Below, one piece after another: positions 8,487 through 17,692 of a DNA stretch of 58,344 nt. The stretch's first letter is position 1. Each line of letters starts with the position of its first letter. Position numbers and translations under genes: made by a program. Source of the stretch: Planctomycetia bacterium (lineage in GTDB: Bacteria; Planctomycetota; Planctomycetia; Gemmatales; Gemmataceae); contig SYLG01000031.1 in NCBI GenBank assembly GCA_005808665.1, positions 1 to 58,344 of the forward strand, written 5' to 3'. The notes under the pieces were generated by a model that had not been told where the DNA came from, searched no databases, and saw only the letters and a program-made list of their open reading frames with translations.

Positions 8487-9875
8487 ATGGAGGAGATGTT
8501 TTTTAGCCATGAAGCAACATCCACTTTGTGGCTGGTTTTGTTTGGTCTTTTGATATGGAGGACTTTGTTTTTTTCCAAATTTATTGGTGGAATTGGTCTT
8601 TGCCATTGGTTTCAAATTGCAATCAATCATATTATCAGCGAAGTTATGTCAAGTCAAGCTATTGGATATGCCAATCCAGATCGATTAGCCGCAACCAATG
8701 GTTATCGTCTAACCGCATGGGCGGCTTTGGGTTTAATTTTTGCTTTTTTTACTATATTAATATTCGAGCGGAAAGAAACTTTAGGGGGAAAAATTTCGAA
8801 AATTGGTTTTGAATTAGAATATGGAATTGGCATTTTTATTTATGGATTAATTTGTTATTTTATACTTTCTGGATTGTTAGGATTTATTTCAAGTATAACT
8901 TCGATATTATCTGCGGGCTTGGGTGTTGCATGCGGGGGTTTTGCCTGGTGTTATTTGATAATTTATAAAGCGAAAGGCCCTTTAGTTTCCTTAATTTTCG
9001 CTAGTGGCATGTTTTTGTTTCCTGTATTAACATTGATTTTAGGTGGATTTATGGGATTTGGAATATCTGCTATTTTTGGAATTGCAGGTATTGTATTCGT
9101 AAATTTTCGACCTCGATGGGTAATAGGTATAATTATTCCGATTTTATTATTTTTTGGCCTGTCTCTTTATCCGTCCTATATGTCCACTAGGGATGATATT
9201 CGTTCAAGCGTTTGGGGTGGTGGGAGGATAGAGGAGCGGATTGAAGCGACCTTTGGTGGTATCTTTGAGAAATGGCAATGGTTTGATCCTAGTGATGAGA
9301 AACAATTGGATGTATTTAATGGTCGTTTAAATCAAAATGTGTTACTTGGGTATTCCCAAACCTATCTAGCAGCGGGTCAGGTGGAGTATGCTGGTGGGCA
9401 AACATTATGGGATGGAGTCTTATCTTTAATTCCTAGAATTATCTGGACGAATAAGCCTTTCCAGGCGGGAAGTTATGGTTTGGTTACCCAATATACTGGC
9501 ATTAAAGTGTCGGAAGGTACTTCCGTTGGAATTGGGTTCATCATGGAATTTTATGTTAATTTCGGATATATTGGAATTTTAGTTGGTTTTTATTTGTTAG
9601 GATTATGCGTCTATTTATTTGATTATAAAGTTGGTCAAGGTATACAAGCGATGAATTTTCCCGTTTTCATTTATTATTTTATTGCAGGCCAATGTTTCAT
9701 GAATATACTAGGGTCCTTTGTAGTGGTGGGACCTGCGTTGGTAGGTGGACTCATATTGACATGGATTTACCTTCGTATTTTTCAGAATAGGTTACAAGTT
9801 AAAAAGTGGGTTGATTCTTCAAATATATCCGCTAATGGTTTCGTAGTTTCTAAAAAGCAAAGTTTATTTAGCTAA
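8487..9875 (+). CDS. Probable O-antigen/exopolysaccharide polymerase (Wzy-like membrane protein)
   Basis: The 462-residue protein is strongly hydrophobic, with about ten to twelve likely membrane segments and one large soluble loop around residues 225-330. The loop ends with LIPRIIWTNKPFQAGSYGL, and after a short gap come EGTSVGIGFIMEFYVNFGY and a hydrophobic segment. This arrangement matches oligosaccharide repeat-unit polymerases of the Wzy type, which join lipid-linked repeat units on the outer side of the inner membrane. The identity rests on topology, this loop and its place among glycosyltransferases; Wzy proteins share little sequence. The start is ATG at 8487; a GGAGGA lies just inside the gene, one base before ATG 8496, too close to serve that codon. 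No flippase gene is visible nearby. Confidence 0.68.
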   Translation: MEEMFFSHEATSTLWLVLFGLLIWRTLFFSKFIGGIGLCHWFQIAINHIISEVMSSQAIGYANPDRLAATNGYRLTAWAALGLIFAFFTILIFERKETLGGKISKIGFELEYGIGIFIYGLICYFILSGLLGFISSITSILSAGLGVACGGFAWCYLIIYKAKGPLVSLIFASGMFLFPVLTLILGGFMGFGISAIFGIAGIVFVNFRPRWVIGIIIPILLFFGLSLYPSYMSTRDDIRSSVWGGGRIEERIEATFGGIFEKWQWFDPSDEKQLDVFNGRLNQNVLLGYSQTYLAAGQVEYAGGQTLWDGVLSLIPRIIWTNKPFQAGSYGLVTQYTGIKVSEGTSVGIGFIMEFYVNFGYIGILVGFYLLGLCVYLFDYKVGQGIQAMNFPVFIYYFIAGQCFMNILGSFVVVGPALVGGLILTWIYLRIFQNRLQVKKWVDSSNISANGFVVSKKQSLFS

Positions 9876-9995
9876 TAAAATCTATAATTGGCCTGCAAGC
9901 TTTTAATAGGAAAAATATTATATAGTATTTTTGAAGTCAATTCAACCATGATTCTGATTGATAAATTAATATGGTTCTATTATTGAAAAACTATT

Positions 9996-10979
9996 ATGAA
10001 AATTAGCCTTACCGGGGCAGGTGGATTAATTGGGTCAAAATTATTGCAAGTTATTATTGATTCTTCATTATTTGATGTTATTGGGATTGATAATTTTTCC
10101 ATGTACTATAGTGTTAAACTTAAAGAAGATCGAACGGAAGCTCTTCTAGGTAAATATAAAAGAGTAATTCATAGGATAGATCTTTGCGACGGTGTTCCTG
10201 AGGTTGGTTTTCCCCCCGATGTATTTATTCACCTTGCGGCGCAACCAGGCGTTAGGGAAAGCCTACGGGATCCCCTTGCCTATGAACAAAATAATCTCCG
10301 GGCCTTTGTAAATGTTCTGGAGTATTGTCGTAAAAACAAGGTTAACCATCTGATTTATGCTTCCTCTTCATCGGTTTACGGGCAGTCTTTGCAATTGCCT
10401 TTTTCTGAAAGTGATCCCTCTGACCGGCCGGCCAGTTTTTATGGAGCTACTAAAAAAGCCAATGAACTCATGGCCCATAGCTATTCTTCCTGTTTTGGAT
10501 TACCCTGCACGGGATTACGGTTTTTTACGGTTTATGGCCCTTGGGGAAGGCCGGATATGGCATATTTCAGTTTTGCTAAGGCGATTATGGAGGGTAAACC
10601 CATTACCCTCCATGGGAAAGGGGAGTTCTCGCGGGATTTTACTTACATTGACGATATTGTTGCGGGAATTATTTCCGTTATGAAAAGTGGCCCTCCCCAA
10701 ACTGATTCGCTGGGGGTTCCTCACAGAATATATAACCTAGGTAACGATCACCCTGAGAAGGTGTTGACCCTTGTTTCCTGTTTGGAGAAAAGCTTGGGGA
10801 AGAAGGCAATGGTAGAAACTTCTAATTTACCATTGGGTGATGTACCGCATACTTGGGCGAACATTGGTCTAATGCAAAAAGATTTTGGTTGGAGACCAAA
10901 AGTGGACTTGCATGAAGGAATTGATCGCTTCGCCAAGTGGTTTTTAGAATATCACGGATATAAAAAAGAGGGAATTTAG
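9996..10979 (+). CDS. UDP-glucuronate 4-epimerase-like SDR
   Basis: This 327-residue extended SDR carries TGAGGLIG (6-13) for NAD, SSSSVYG (123-129) and YGATK (Y149, K153) at the active site. The blocks QPGVRESLRDPLAYEQNN and LRFFTVYGPWGRPDMAYFSFAKAI are the ones seen in CapI/LspL-type UDP-glucuronate 4-epimerases, which make UDP-galacturonate. A related UDP-sugar 4-epimerase activity cannot be excluded. It is preceded by a 120-base AT-rich gap and followed after 22 bases by a glycosyltransferase, so it may start a new transcription unit within the cluster. Confidence 0.82.
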   Translation: MKISLTGAGGLIGSKLLQVIIDSSLFDVIGIDNFSMYYSVKLKEDRTEALLGKYKRVIHRIDLCDGVPEVGFPPDVFIHLAAQPGVRESLRDPLAYEQNNLRAFVNVLEYCRKNKVNHLIYASSSSVYGQSLQLPFSESDPSDRPASFYGATKKANELMAHSYSSCFGLPCTGLRFFTVYGPWGRPDMAYFSFAKAIMEGKPITLHGKGEFSRDFTYIDDIVAGIISVMKSGPPQTDSLGVPHRIYNLGNDHPEKVLTLVSCLEKSLGKKAMVETSNLPLGDVPHTWANIGLMQKDFGWRPKVDLHEGIDRFAKWFLEYHGYKKEGI

Positions 10980-11001
10980 TGAGGTTTTACAACAAAGGCG
11001 A

Positions 11002-12192
11002 ATGAAAATTGGCATAGGAGTCCATGGTCGGTTTCATGGGTTTGAATTAGCAAAAGCGCTTCTTTGCCTTGGACATGATGTCCGGATTTATACTAATTAT
11101 CCTGGATTCATTGTCAAACGATTTGGGTTGCCACCTGAAATCGTTACTACCTATTATTGGAATGGTTTGATTTCAAAGATTTCCCAAAAAATTGGGCGGG
11201 TTGGCAATGCATGTTTTATGAATCGGTACCTTTGCAACAATTTTGAAGTTTGGCTGGCTAAACGCTTGGCTAGGGAACAGTGGGATATAACCTACACATG
11301 GAGCAGTATTTCGGAGTGTTTTTTGCGCGGGTCAAGGACATCAAAAGCAAGGTTGATTGCCAGGGGCAGTTCTCACATAAGTACCCAAAACCGCCTTTTG
11401 GAAGAGGAAGAAATCAGATGTGGGATTCCCCAGGAGAAACCATTTGCTCACACCGTGACTAAAGAGTTGACTGAATACGATCTTGCGGACGGAGTCGTTG
11501 TTTTATCAAGTTTTTGTAAATCCACATTCCTTGAAAATGGTTATGATCCCCGAAAACTGGGCCTAATGGTTTCCGGAAGTCCTTCCGATAATTTTCGCCT
11601 CAATGAAAAGGATTTGGGAGCTAAAATTCGGTCCCTAACTGAAGGATTGCCCTTAAATATTTTAACGGTTGGGACTTTTTCTTTCAGGAAAGGAATTTTC
11701 GATTACGAAAAAATTGTTAATGAACTGGCCGGGGAAAGGTATCGATTTCGTTTTGTGGGTGCGGTTGCTGAGGAATGCGCCAAGATTCGCAAGCGCCTGG
11801 CTTCAAAAGTAGAATTTGTCCCAAGAGTGGCTCAATCGGATCTGAAAGAGCATTATCGGTGGGGCCATGTTTTTTTATTTCCAACGATTGAGGACGGTTT
11901 TCCGACTGTGATGGCACAAGCCAGGGCGGCTTGCTTACCTCAAATTACTACGACAAATGGAGCAGGTTTGGATGTTGTCGAGGAAGGCAAAAGCGGGTGG
12001 ATTTTTCCCATAAGGAAACCGGATTTAATGATAGCCAAGCTTCGAGAAATCCAATCGAATCGACCTTTCTTGGCACAAATGATTCAAAATATGCATCAAA
12101 AAAATATTTCCCGGACTTGGATTGATTCGGCAAAGGATTTTCTCGCCATTGCGGAAACGGTATTGTCAGAGCCAAATCGGACGATGGTTTAA
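11002..12192 (+). CDS. Glycosyltransferase, GT4-like
   Basis: The 396-residue protein has a GT-B layout: an N-terminal acceptor domain starting MKIGIGVHGRFHGFELAKAL, then ILTVGTFSFRKGIFDYEKI and VEFVPRVAQSDLKEHYRWG, and the block FPTIEDGFPTVMAQARAA. In the last block the second glutamate of the usual E-x7-E pair is replaced (EDGFPTVMAQ), a variation also found in active GT4 enzymes. The start is ATG at 11002. It ends 4 bases before the asparagine synthase gene, so the two probably share a transcript. Confidence 0.82.
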   Translation: MKIGIGVHGRFHGFELAKALLCLGHDVRIYTNYPGFIVKRFGLPPEIVTTYYWNGLISKISQKIGRVGNACFMNRYLCNNFEVWLAKRLAREQWDITYTWSSISECFLRGSRTSKARLIARGSSHISTQNRLLEEEEIRCGIPQEKPFAHTVTKELTEYDLADGVVVLSSFCKSTFLENGYDPRKLGLMVSGSPSDNFRLNEKDLGAKIRSLTEGLPLNILTVGTFSFRKGIFDYEKIVNELAGERYRFRFVGAVAEECAKIRKRLASKVEFVPRVAQSDLKEHYRWGHVFLFPTIEDGFPTVMAQARAACLPQITTTNGAGLDVVEEGKSGWIFPIRKPDLMIAKLREIQSNRPFLAQMIQNMHQKNISRTWIDSAKDFLAIAETVLSEPNRTMV

Positions 12193-12196
12193 CCGA

Positions 12197-14020
12197 ATGT
12201 GTGGCATTGCCGGATATTTTGGACTAACCCAATGCGGTATGCAAGAGGTTATGCATGCCACGGCTATGCAGCACCATCGTGGACCGGATGATGGAGGTGT
12301 GGAGGATATAGCTCCTGGGGTTGTTTTTGGCCATCGGCGCCTTTCCATTTTGGATCTTTCTCCCTTGGGGCACCAACCCATGAAGGATGCGGAGACGGGA
12401 TCCTGGCTGGTTTTCAACGGTGAGATTTACAATTTCCAAACGCTAAAGGGTGACTTGATAAACGCGGGAGCATCGTTTCGGGGACACTCCGATACGGAGG
12501 TAATATTGGCAGGTTTGGTTAGGCAGGGAAATGCTTTTCTTAAGAAGCTGGAGGGAATGTTTGCGTTTGCGTTTTGGAATGCACAGGAAAACACGCTTTT
12601 GGTAGCAAGGGATCCGATGGGGATCAAACCCCTGTATTATTTTCTGAAAGACAATGAATTCGGTTTTGCCAGTGAAACCAAAGCACTTTTATCCATGGGA
12701 AGAATTGAAAAAGAAATGGATGAAAAAGGCTTGGTCGGTTTTTTAAAATTTGGGGCGGTTCAGCAACCCAGCACTCTTTGGAAGGGTGTCCAATCCCTTG
12801 GCCCAGGGGAATGGATGCGTCTTAAACGGAATCCTGATGGAATCCTTGAAATCCACCGCCAGAAGTTTTGGACATTCCCCCAAGAAAAGGCGTGGACAGA
12901 GGAGGGGGCGATAGAGTTTCTCCAAAGGGAACTTCCCAGGGCGGTCCGGGATCATTTGGTCGCCGATGTACCGGTTGGGATTTTTCTTTCTTCGGGAATT
13001 GATAGCACCATTTTGGCGGGATTGGCATCTGAGGTGCATCCGGGGTTGCGAGCCTTTACAGTTTGTTTTGGTGACCACAAGGAATTTGATGAGGACCGAT
13101 TGGCGGTTGAAACGGCTAAAAGATTTGGTTTAAAACACGAACGCATTGTGATTTCCGAAAAGGAAGCCTTGGATTCCTTTGAGGGGTGGTTAGCTGCCAT
13201 GGATCAACCTTCGATAGATGGTTTAAATACTTTTATAATCAGCAAGGCAGTTCGGGAACGAGGAATCAAGGTTGCCCTTTCCGGGTTGGGGGCCGATGAA
13301 TTGTTTGGGGGATACCCGAGTTTTCACGAGATTCCAAAATGGAGCCGAAGAATCCAAAAGATCCAATGGGTCCCCAAAAGTATCAGAAAATTGACTTCAA
13401 GTGTATTAGGAATTGGACAGGGCCGGGTGGCTAAAGGCAAAATGCGGGATGCCATTTCTTCAAATGGCTTTCCTCAAGCATTGTTTCAAACAAGGCGGGG
13501 ACTTTTTGATAGCCAATGGATTGAAAAATTGCTTTGGAAAAAGCAAATAACCAACATTGAACCGGCCTTTCATGTTAATGGTGAAGAAACCGTTCGAAAA
13601 GTTCAGCAACTTGAAACAAAGATATATATGGGAAACATGTTGCTTTGCGACACGGATGTCTGTTCCATGGCTCATGGTCTTGAGGTAAGGGTCCCTTTTT
13701 TGGATCAAGTAATATTGAATTTCGCTTTTTCACTTCCCGGGCACCTGATTTCACAATCTGGGAAACCGGGGAAATACCTTTTGAAAAAGGCTTTTGCCAA
13801 ATATTTAAGTGTATCCCTTTTAGGTCAGGCCAAGCGTGGGTTTGTTCTTCCCTTTGCGAAGTGGTACAAGGGGCCATTGCGGTCAATTTGTAAGGGGCGC
13901 CTGGATAAACTTGATTTTCTTGACCAGTCCGAAGTCAAATCCTGTTTTAAAGCCTTGGTTGATTGGGATGAGACTTCCATGGCAAGCCGGATTACAGCCT
14001 TGTTATCGTTGACTGCGTAA
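12197..14020 (+). CDS. asnB: Asparagine synthase (glutamine-hydrolysing), AsnB family
   Basis: The 607-residue product is a two-domain AsnB. The mature N-terminus is MCGIAGYFG, with Cys2 as glutaminase nucleophile, followed by HHRGPDDGG, HRRLSILDLS and FNGEIYNF for the glutaminase site. The synthetase domain has the PP-loop FLSSGIDSTILAG, and later LSGLGADELFGGY. The frame is open upstream to 12122, but that would bury the catalytic cysteine, so ATG 12197 is chosen. AsnB-like amidotransferases are common in polysaccharide clusters, where some amidate uronic acids or peptides instead of making asparagine. Here it lies between two glycosyltransferases, so that role is possible but not shown. 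Confidence 0.92.
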   Translation: MCGIAGYFGLTQCGMQEVMHATAMQHHRGPDDGGVEDIAPGVVFGHRRLSILDLSPLGHQPMKDAETGSWLVFNGEIYNFQTLKGDLINAGASFRGHSDTEVILAGLVRQGNAFLKKLEGMFAFAFWNAQENTLLVARDPMGIKPLYYFLKDNEFGFASETKALLSMGRIEKEMDEKGLVGFLKFGAVQQPSTLWKGVQSLGPGEWMRLKRNPDGILEIHRQKFWTFPQEKAWTEEGAIEFLQRELPRAVRDHLVADVPVGIFLSSGIDSTILAGLASEVHPGLRAFTVCFGDHKEFDEDRLAVETAKRFGLKHERIVISEKEALDSFEGWLAAMDQPSIDGLNTFIISKAVRERGIKVALSGLGADELFGGYPSFHEIPKWSRRIQKIQWVPKSIRKLTSSVLGIGQGRVAKGKMRDAISSNGFPQALFQTRRGLFDSQWIEKLLWKKQITNIEPAFHVNGEETVRKVQQLETKIYMGNMLLCDTDVCSMAHGLEVRVPFLDQVILNFAFSLPGHLISQSGKPGKYLLKKAFAKYLSVSLLGQAKRGFVLPFAKWYKGPLRSICKGRLDKLDFLDQSEVKSCFKALVDWDETSMASRITALLSLTA

Positions 14021-14026
14021 CGAAAG

Positions 14027-15163
14027 TTGCGCATCCTCCACATTATTCCAGCTCTTTCTTCCCGATATGGTGGGCCAACAACCAATTTGTTTCCCCTTTG
14101 CCGCAGCTTGGCAAGAGAAGGGTGTCAGGTGGAAATAGCCTCCACCGATGCGGATGGTCCAGGGGGCAGGGTGGAGATATCCGACCTACCTTCGGATTTG
14201 TTTATTAGGCTTTTCCCTAGATCATGGTCCGAATCCTGGAAATATTCCAGACTTTTTGCCAAATGGATTGGAGTGCATGTTGCCGAATATGATTTGATCC
14301 ACACCCATGCCGTATGGTCGCATTTGCCTGGTTGTGGTGCTTTAGCTGCGATTCGCCAAAAGATTCCCTATGTTGTGCGACCGGCAGGTATGCTTTCCTC
14401 CTATTCGATGGCTAGAAAATCGGTTGCCAAGCAAGTCCTTTGGTGGCTAAGGGAAGGAAAAATGATTCAGGGTGCGTCTGCCTTTCACGCCACCAGCCAG
14501 GGCGAGGCACAAGAGATCAGGCGGTTGCGGCCAGATGCGGATATTTGGACCATTCCCCATGGATTACCCGAGGAGTCTTTATCCATTCCACCTGAACCCG
14601 GATGGTTGAGGCAACAGTGTCAGGGTGCGGGAGACAAGCCGATCATTCTCTTTTTTTCCCGTATTCACCCTAAAAAGGGATTATCCGATATTTTGATTCC
14701 TGCCTTTGCCCAAATGCACCTAGATGCTCACCTGGCTATCGCCGGAGGCGAGGATTCCCATGTTCCAGGGTACGAAAATGAAGTGAGGCGGCAGGTCCGA
14801 CTCCTTGGTTTGGAAAACCGGGTCACTTTCCTTGGGCCTATCCCTCCGGTTGATCGTTGGCGGCTCTTGGATGGTGCGGATGTTTTTGCCCTTCCCAGCC
14901 AGGCAGAAAATTTTGGAGTGGTCGTTACCGAGGCAATGGCCAGGGGGACCCCGGTGGTCATATCCGATCAGGTTCAGATTGGAGACATTGTGGAAAATAA
15001 TTGTGGGGGCAGGGTGATTTCCCGGGATGTGAATCTCTGGGCCAAAACCCTAACCGAAGTGATTCAAACACCTTGGGATAGGTATCCCCGTTTTCGGGGA
15101 ACCTGGGACACAGCTGCAAAGGCAGTGATACAGGGGTATGAAAAGATATTAAAAGCTAAGTAG
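14027..15163 (+). CDS. Glycosyltransferase, GT4 family
   Basis: This 378-residue GT4 enzyme begins MRILHIIPALSSRYGGPTT, the glycine-rich first loop of the GT-B fold. It continues with DLIHTHAVWSHLPGC, ILFFSRIHPKKGLSDIL and LPSQAENFGVVVTEAMARG, which contains a perfect E-x7-E motif. The start is TTG at 14027, six bases after the asparagine synthase stop. It is the last gene of the polysaccharide cluster and is followed by a terminator. Its composition is less AT-rich than the genes before 11 kb. Confidence 0.88.
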   Translation: MRILHIIPALSSRYGGPTTNLFPLCRSLAREGCQVEIASTDADGPGGRVEISDLPSDLFIRLFPRSWSESWKYSRLFAKWIGVHVAEYDLIHTHAVWSHLPGCGALAAIRQKIPYVVRPAGMLSSYSMARKSVAKQVLWWLREGKMIQGASAFHATSQGEAQEIRRLRPDADIWTIPHGLPEESLSIPPEPGWLRQQCQGAGDKPIILFFSRIHPKKGLSDILIPAFAQMHLDAHLAIAGGEDSHVPGYENEVRRQVRLLGLENRVTFLGPIPPVDRWRLLDGADVFALPSQAENFGVVVTEAMARGTPVVISDQVQIGDIVENNCGGRVISRDVNLWAKTLTEVIQTPWDRYPRFRGTWDTAAKAVIQGYEKILKAK

Positions 15164-15193
15164 TTTTTGAATTGGATGATTGGTTAGGTTAAG

Positions 15194-15219
15194 CCCGGGA
15201 AGCATCTCGGGTTTTTTTT
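15194..15219 (+). terminator. Rho-independent terminator of the polysaccharide cluster
   Basis: A 7-bp stem (one G-U pair) with a 4-base loop, CCCGGGA/TCTCGGG at 15194-15211, is followed directly by eight T residues. It lies 30 bases after the last glycosyltransferase stop. Confidence 0.8.
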
Positions 15220-15292
15220 ATTTTATCCAAATTTTTCTCCGCGGGAAATAGGCGCAAATCTTTCGATTTGTTCATTCCTGGGCAAATTGGAT

Positions 15293-15321
15293 TTGAAGAA
15301 TACTTGGTGCTGTGCTATACT
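15293..15321 (+). promoter_or_regulatory. Predicted sigma-70-type promoter of the DEAD-box helicase gene
   Basis: TTGAAG (15293-15298) and TATACT (15316-15321) are separated by 17 bases, and the -10 box is preceded by TG in extended form (TGCTATACT). It lies just after the upstream terminator and about 130 bases before the gene, leaving a leader of a size often seen in cold-regulated helicase genes. Confidence 0.6.
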
Positions 15322-15459
15322 TTGGGCTTCCAGTCCATTTGCCTTTAGGCCGTTGGATGTTTGGCCAGGGCCACCTGTTTTCATTGGGCACATTGCGTGC
15401 CCTAACGCATTCGGTCCTGAGATTTGGTTCCCTTTTGGGAACATGAAAAGGACCGATTG

Positions 15460-17145
15460 ATGAAGTTCTCCGAAATGGGGCTCGCTGAGCCCGTCCTTTG
15501 TGCTATTGAATCCGAAGGTTACCACACCCCCAGCCCCATTCAGGCTCAGGCTATTCCTGCAGTTATTGCGGGGAGAGATGTGCTGGGTTGTGCTCAAACA
15601 GGCACGGGAAAGACCGCTGCGTTTGCGCTTCCGACCATTCATCGGCTCGTACAATCGGGAAATCCCGCCAAAGGGCAGGGCAGGCGGATACGGGTTTTGG
15701 CGATTGCCCCTACCCGGGAATTGGCGGCCCAAATTTGTGATAGTTTTTTGGCCTATGGTCGCAAAACCGCCCTCAGGGCGATTGCCGTTTATGGGGGTGT
15801 GGGTCAAGGTCTCCAGGTTCGTGCCCTTCGTCATGGTGTGGATGTGCTGGTTGCCACGCCTGGTCGCTTGGTCGATTTGATGGGTCAGGGCTTTATTGAA
15901 TTGGGTTCGGTGGAAACGCTCATTCTGGACGAAGCAGACCGCATGTTTGACATGGGGTTTGCGCCTGATTTAAAGCGGGTTATTGCCAAACTGCCCCAGT
16001 CGAGGCAAAACCTTTTGTTTTCTGCGACCATTCCACGGGCAATCCAGGAATTGGCGAATGCCATTCTAAAGGATCCTGTTCGGATCGATATTGTCCCTGA
16101 GAAAACGCCTCTGGAGATTATTGAGCAATCCCTGCTCAAGGTACCCACCAAATCCGCCAAAGCACGGGCTTTGGCCGGTTACCTCAAGTCGGTGGATTTG
16201 GTTCGCGGGATCGTTTTCACGCGGACCAAACATGGAGCGGATCGGGTTACCCGAAGCTTGGTTCGGTATGGTTTTTCGGCCGATTCGATTCATGGCGACA
16301 AGCGTCAAAATGTGCGCCAAAGGACCTTGGATGCCTTCAAAACGAACCGGATCAAAGTGCTTGTGGCTACGGATATTGCCGCAAGGGGTATTGATGTGGA
16401 TGGGGTGAGCCATGTTGTCAATTATGATATGCCCCTTGACCCTGAAACCTATGTCCATCGCATTGGTCGGACAGGTCGGGCTGGGGCCGGGGGAACCGCC
16501 CTTTCCCTTTGCATTCCCGAGGAAAAAAACCTTTTGTTTGCGATTGAAAGGCTAACCGGAAAGCGCATGGAAATCGCTTCCTTTGACATGAAAAACCTGC
16601 CCCCTCATCTGGAGGAGGAACAGGGTGATGAAATGGCGGACGAACGGGATGCCTTCGGGCCCAGGGGAGACCGTCGGGGTGGAAAGCGGGGGGGGCCGGG
16701 TCAAGGTTTCAATCCCGAGGATGAAATGCGAAGGGGGTTGAGTCGGATTCGTGCCTCAAGGCAAGGGGAGGGCAAACCCTTTCGACCTCGGGTTGATCGA
16801 AAAAGAGAGCCCGAACAGGGCGGATTTCGGGGTTCGGCCGAAATACCCCCCGTGGCGGAAGGTACCCAAAACAGGGGAGTTCCAGTGGAGGTTAGGCAAC
16901 CCAATTGTTTTGGCCCCAATCAAGGCCAACCTTCCCAAGGTGGTGAATACCGGGGTGGGGACTTTGTCCCGGATCATGGCGGTCCTCGTCCAGGGGTTCG
17001 GTTGGGACCGATTGGGCCACGAGCCGAAAGTCCGCATGGGGAGGCTCGACGCCCCTTTCGGGAAAGCCGACTTCCAGGAAAAGGGGGTGCGGTGAAATTC
17101 AAACGCAAGAAAAAAAGTCCGGGTGGGCCAGGAAGACAGGGTTAA
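15460..17145 (+). CDS. DEAD-box ATP-dependent RNA helicase, RhlE-like
   Basis: The 561-residue protein has all helicase motifs in order: Q motif (GYHTPSPIQAQAIP), AQTGTGKT, PTRELA, TPGR, DEAD in LDEADRMFDMGF, SAT, GIVFTRTK, VATDIAARGID and HRIGRTGRAG. These unwind short RNA duplexes using ATP. After the core come about 190 residues rich in Arg, Gly, Pro and Glu, ending with a Lys-rich patch (KFKRKKKSPGG), likely a non-specific RNA-binding tail. The frame extends to a TTG at 15424, but ATG 15460 has AAAAGGA seven bases upstream and begins at the normal family position. The gene has its own promoter and terminator. RhlE-type is the best fit; other DEAD-box subgroups cannot be ruled out. Confidence 0.92.
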   Translation: MKFSEMGLAEPVLCAIESEGYHTPSPIQAQAIPAVIAGRDVLGCAQTGTGKTAAFALPTIHRLVQSGNPAKGQGRRIRVLAIAPTRELAAQICDSFLAYGRKTALRAIAVYGGVGQGLQVRALRHGVDVLVATPGRLVDLMGQGFIELGSVETLILDEADRMFDMGFAPDLKRVIAKLPQSRQNLLFSATIPRAIQELANAILKDPVRIDIVPEKTPLEIIEQSLLKVPTKSAKARALAGYLKSVDLVRGIVFTRTKHGADRVTRSLVRYGFSADSIHGDKRQNVRQRTLDAFKTNRIKVLVATDIAARGIDVDGVSHVVNYDMPLDPETYVHRIGRTGRAGAGGTALSLCIPEEKNLLFAIERLTGKRMEIASFDMKNLPPHLEEEQGDEMADERDAFGPRGDRRGGKRGGPGQGFNPEDEMRRGLSRIRASRQGEGKPFRPRVDRKREPEQGGFRGSAEIPPVAEGTQNRGVPVEVRQPNCFGPNQGQPSQGGEYRGGDFVPDHGGPRPGVRLGPIGPRAESPHGEARRPFRESRLPGKGGAVKFKRKKKSPGGPGRQG

Positions 17146-17174
17146 ATCCCACAAGGAAGAAGGGTTCACAGCCT

Positions 17175-17216
17175 AAACCGTAACGGGAGCAAAAACGCTT
17201 CCATTACGGTTTTTTT
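17175..17216 (+). terminator. Rho-independent terminator after the helicase gene
   Basis: The two arms AAACCGTAA (17175-17183) and TTACGGTTT (17204-17212) enclose a second, inner stem GGGAGC/GCTTCC. A run of T follows directly. It lies 30 bases after the helicase stop. Confidence 0.85.
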
Positions 17217-17692
17217 CTTGCATTTGCATTTTGATATAGTTTGAAATCTTTTGGATTGCAAAGCACCTGAAGGGATTGTAGCGTTATTCCATTTTCGGCT
17301 TGTTGCCATTTATTTTGGAATTCAGGTGTTTGTTTGCAAAGGTATACTAGTACTTTGGCACTCATTAAATTTCGGATTACATGGCATCAACCCTCCCTGA
17401 TTCTCACTACTTTCTCATATCCAACAGCTGCTGGCCACCCTAAATCTTAGTCAAGACCCGGCACTAGAATCAATTTAAGTGAAGAATGGGATGGTTTGGC
17501 TAGCGAGTTTCTGACCACAAGGGTTTCATTGGGAAGTGCTTCCCTCCTCAACCCCAATTCTCAAGGAAACGATTGATTTTCAAACCCCGGGACGAACAGT
17601 TTCCAGCATTTCTATTCCCCAAGAAAAAATAAAGGTTCCTTATTCCAACGGCCCAAACTTTATTTTAACACGGATCGGAGAATAGCGCCCCC
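17217..17692. other. Intergenic stretch with no gene recognised
   Basis: About 475 bases between the helicase terminator and the second asparagine synthase. No coding frame with family-like sequence is seen on either strand. A TATACT lies at 17343-17348 without a convincing -35 box, and a small hairpin GGGAAGTGCTTCCC lies at 17531-17544 without a T run. GGAG at about 17675 is a distant possible ribosome site for the following gene. Confidence 0.5.

Noticed and set aside
12122-12196. Upstream extension of the asparagine synthase frame
   Set aside because: It overlaps the previous gene and would place 25 residues before the catalytic Cys2, which must be next to the first methionine.
15223-15834. 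Open frame on the - strand over the start of the helicase gene
   Set aside because: It overlaps the helicase promoter, leader and Walker A region; composition is that of an antisense shadow.
17334-17370. TTTGCAAAGGTATACT and TTGGCACT as sigma-70 or sigma-54 promoter elements
   Set aside because: TTGCAA is only a few bases from TATACT, and TTGGCA is not followed by TTGC at the spacing required for sigma-54.
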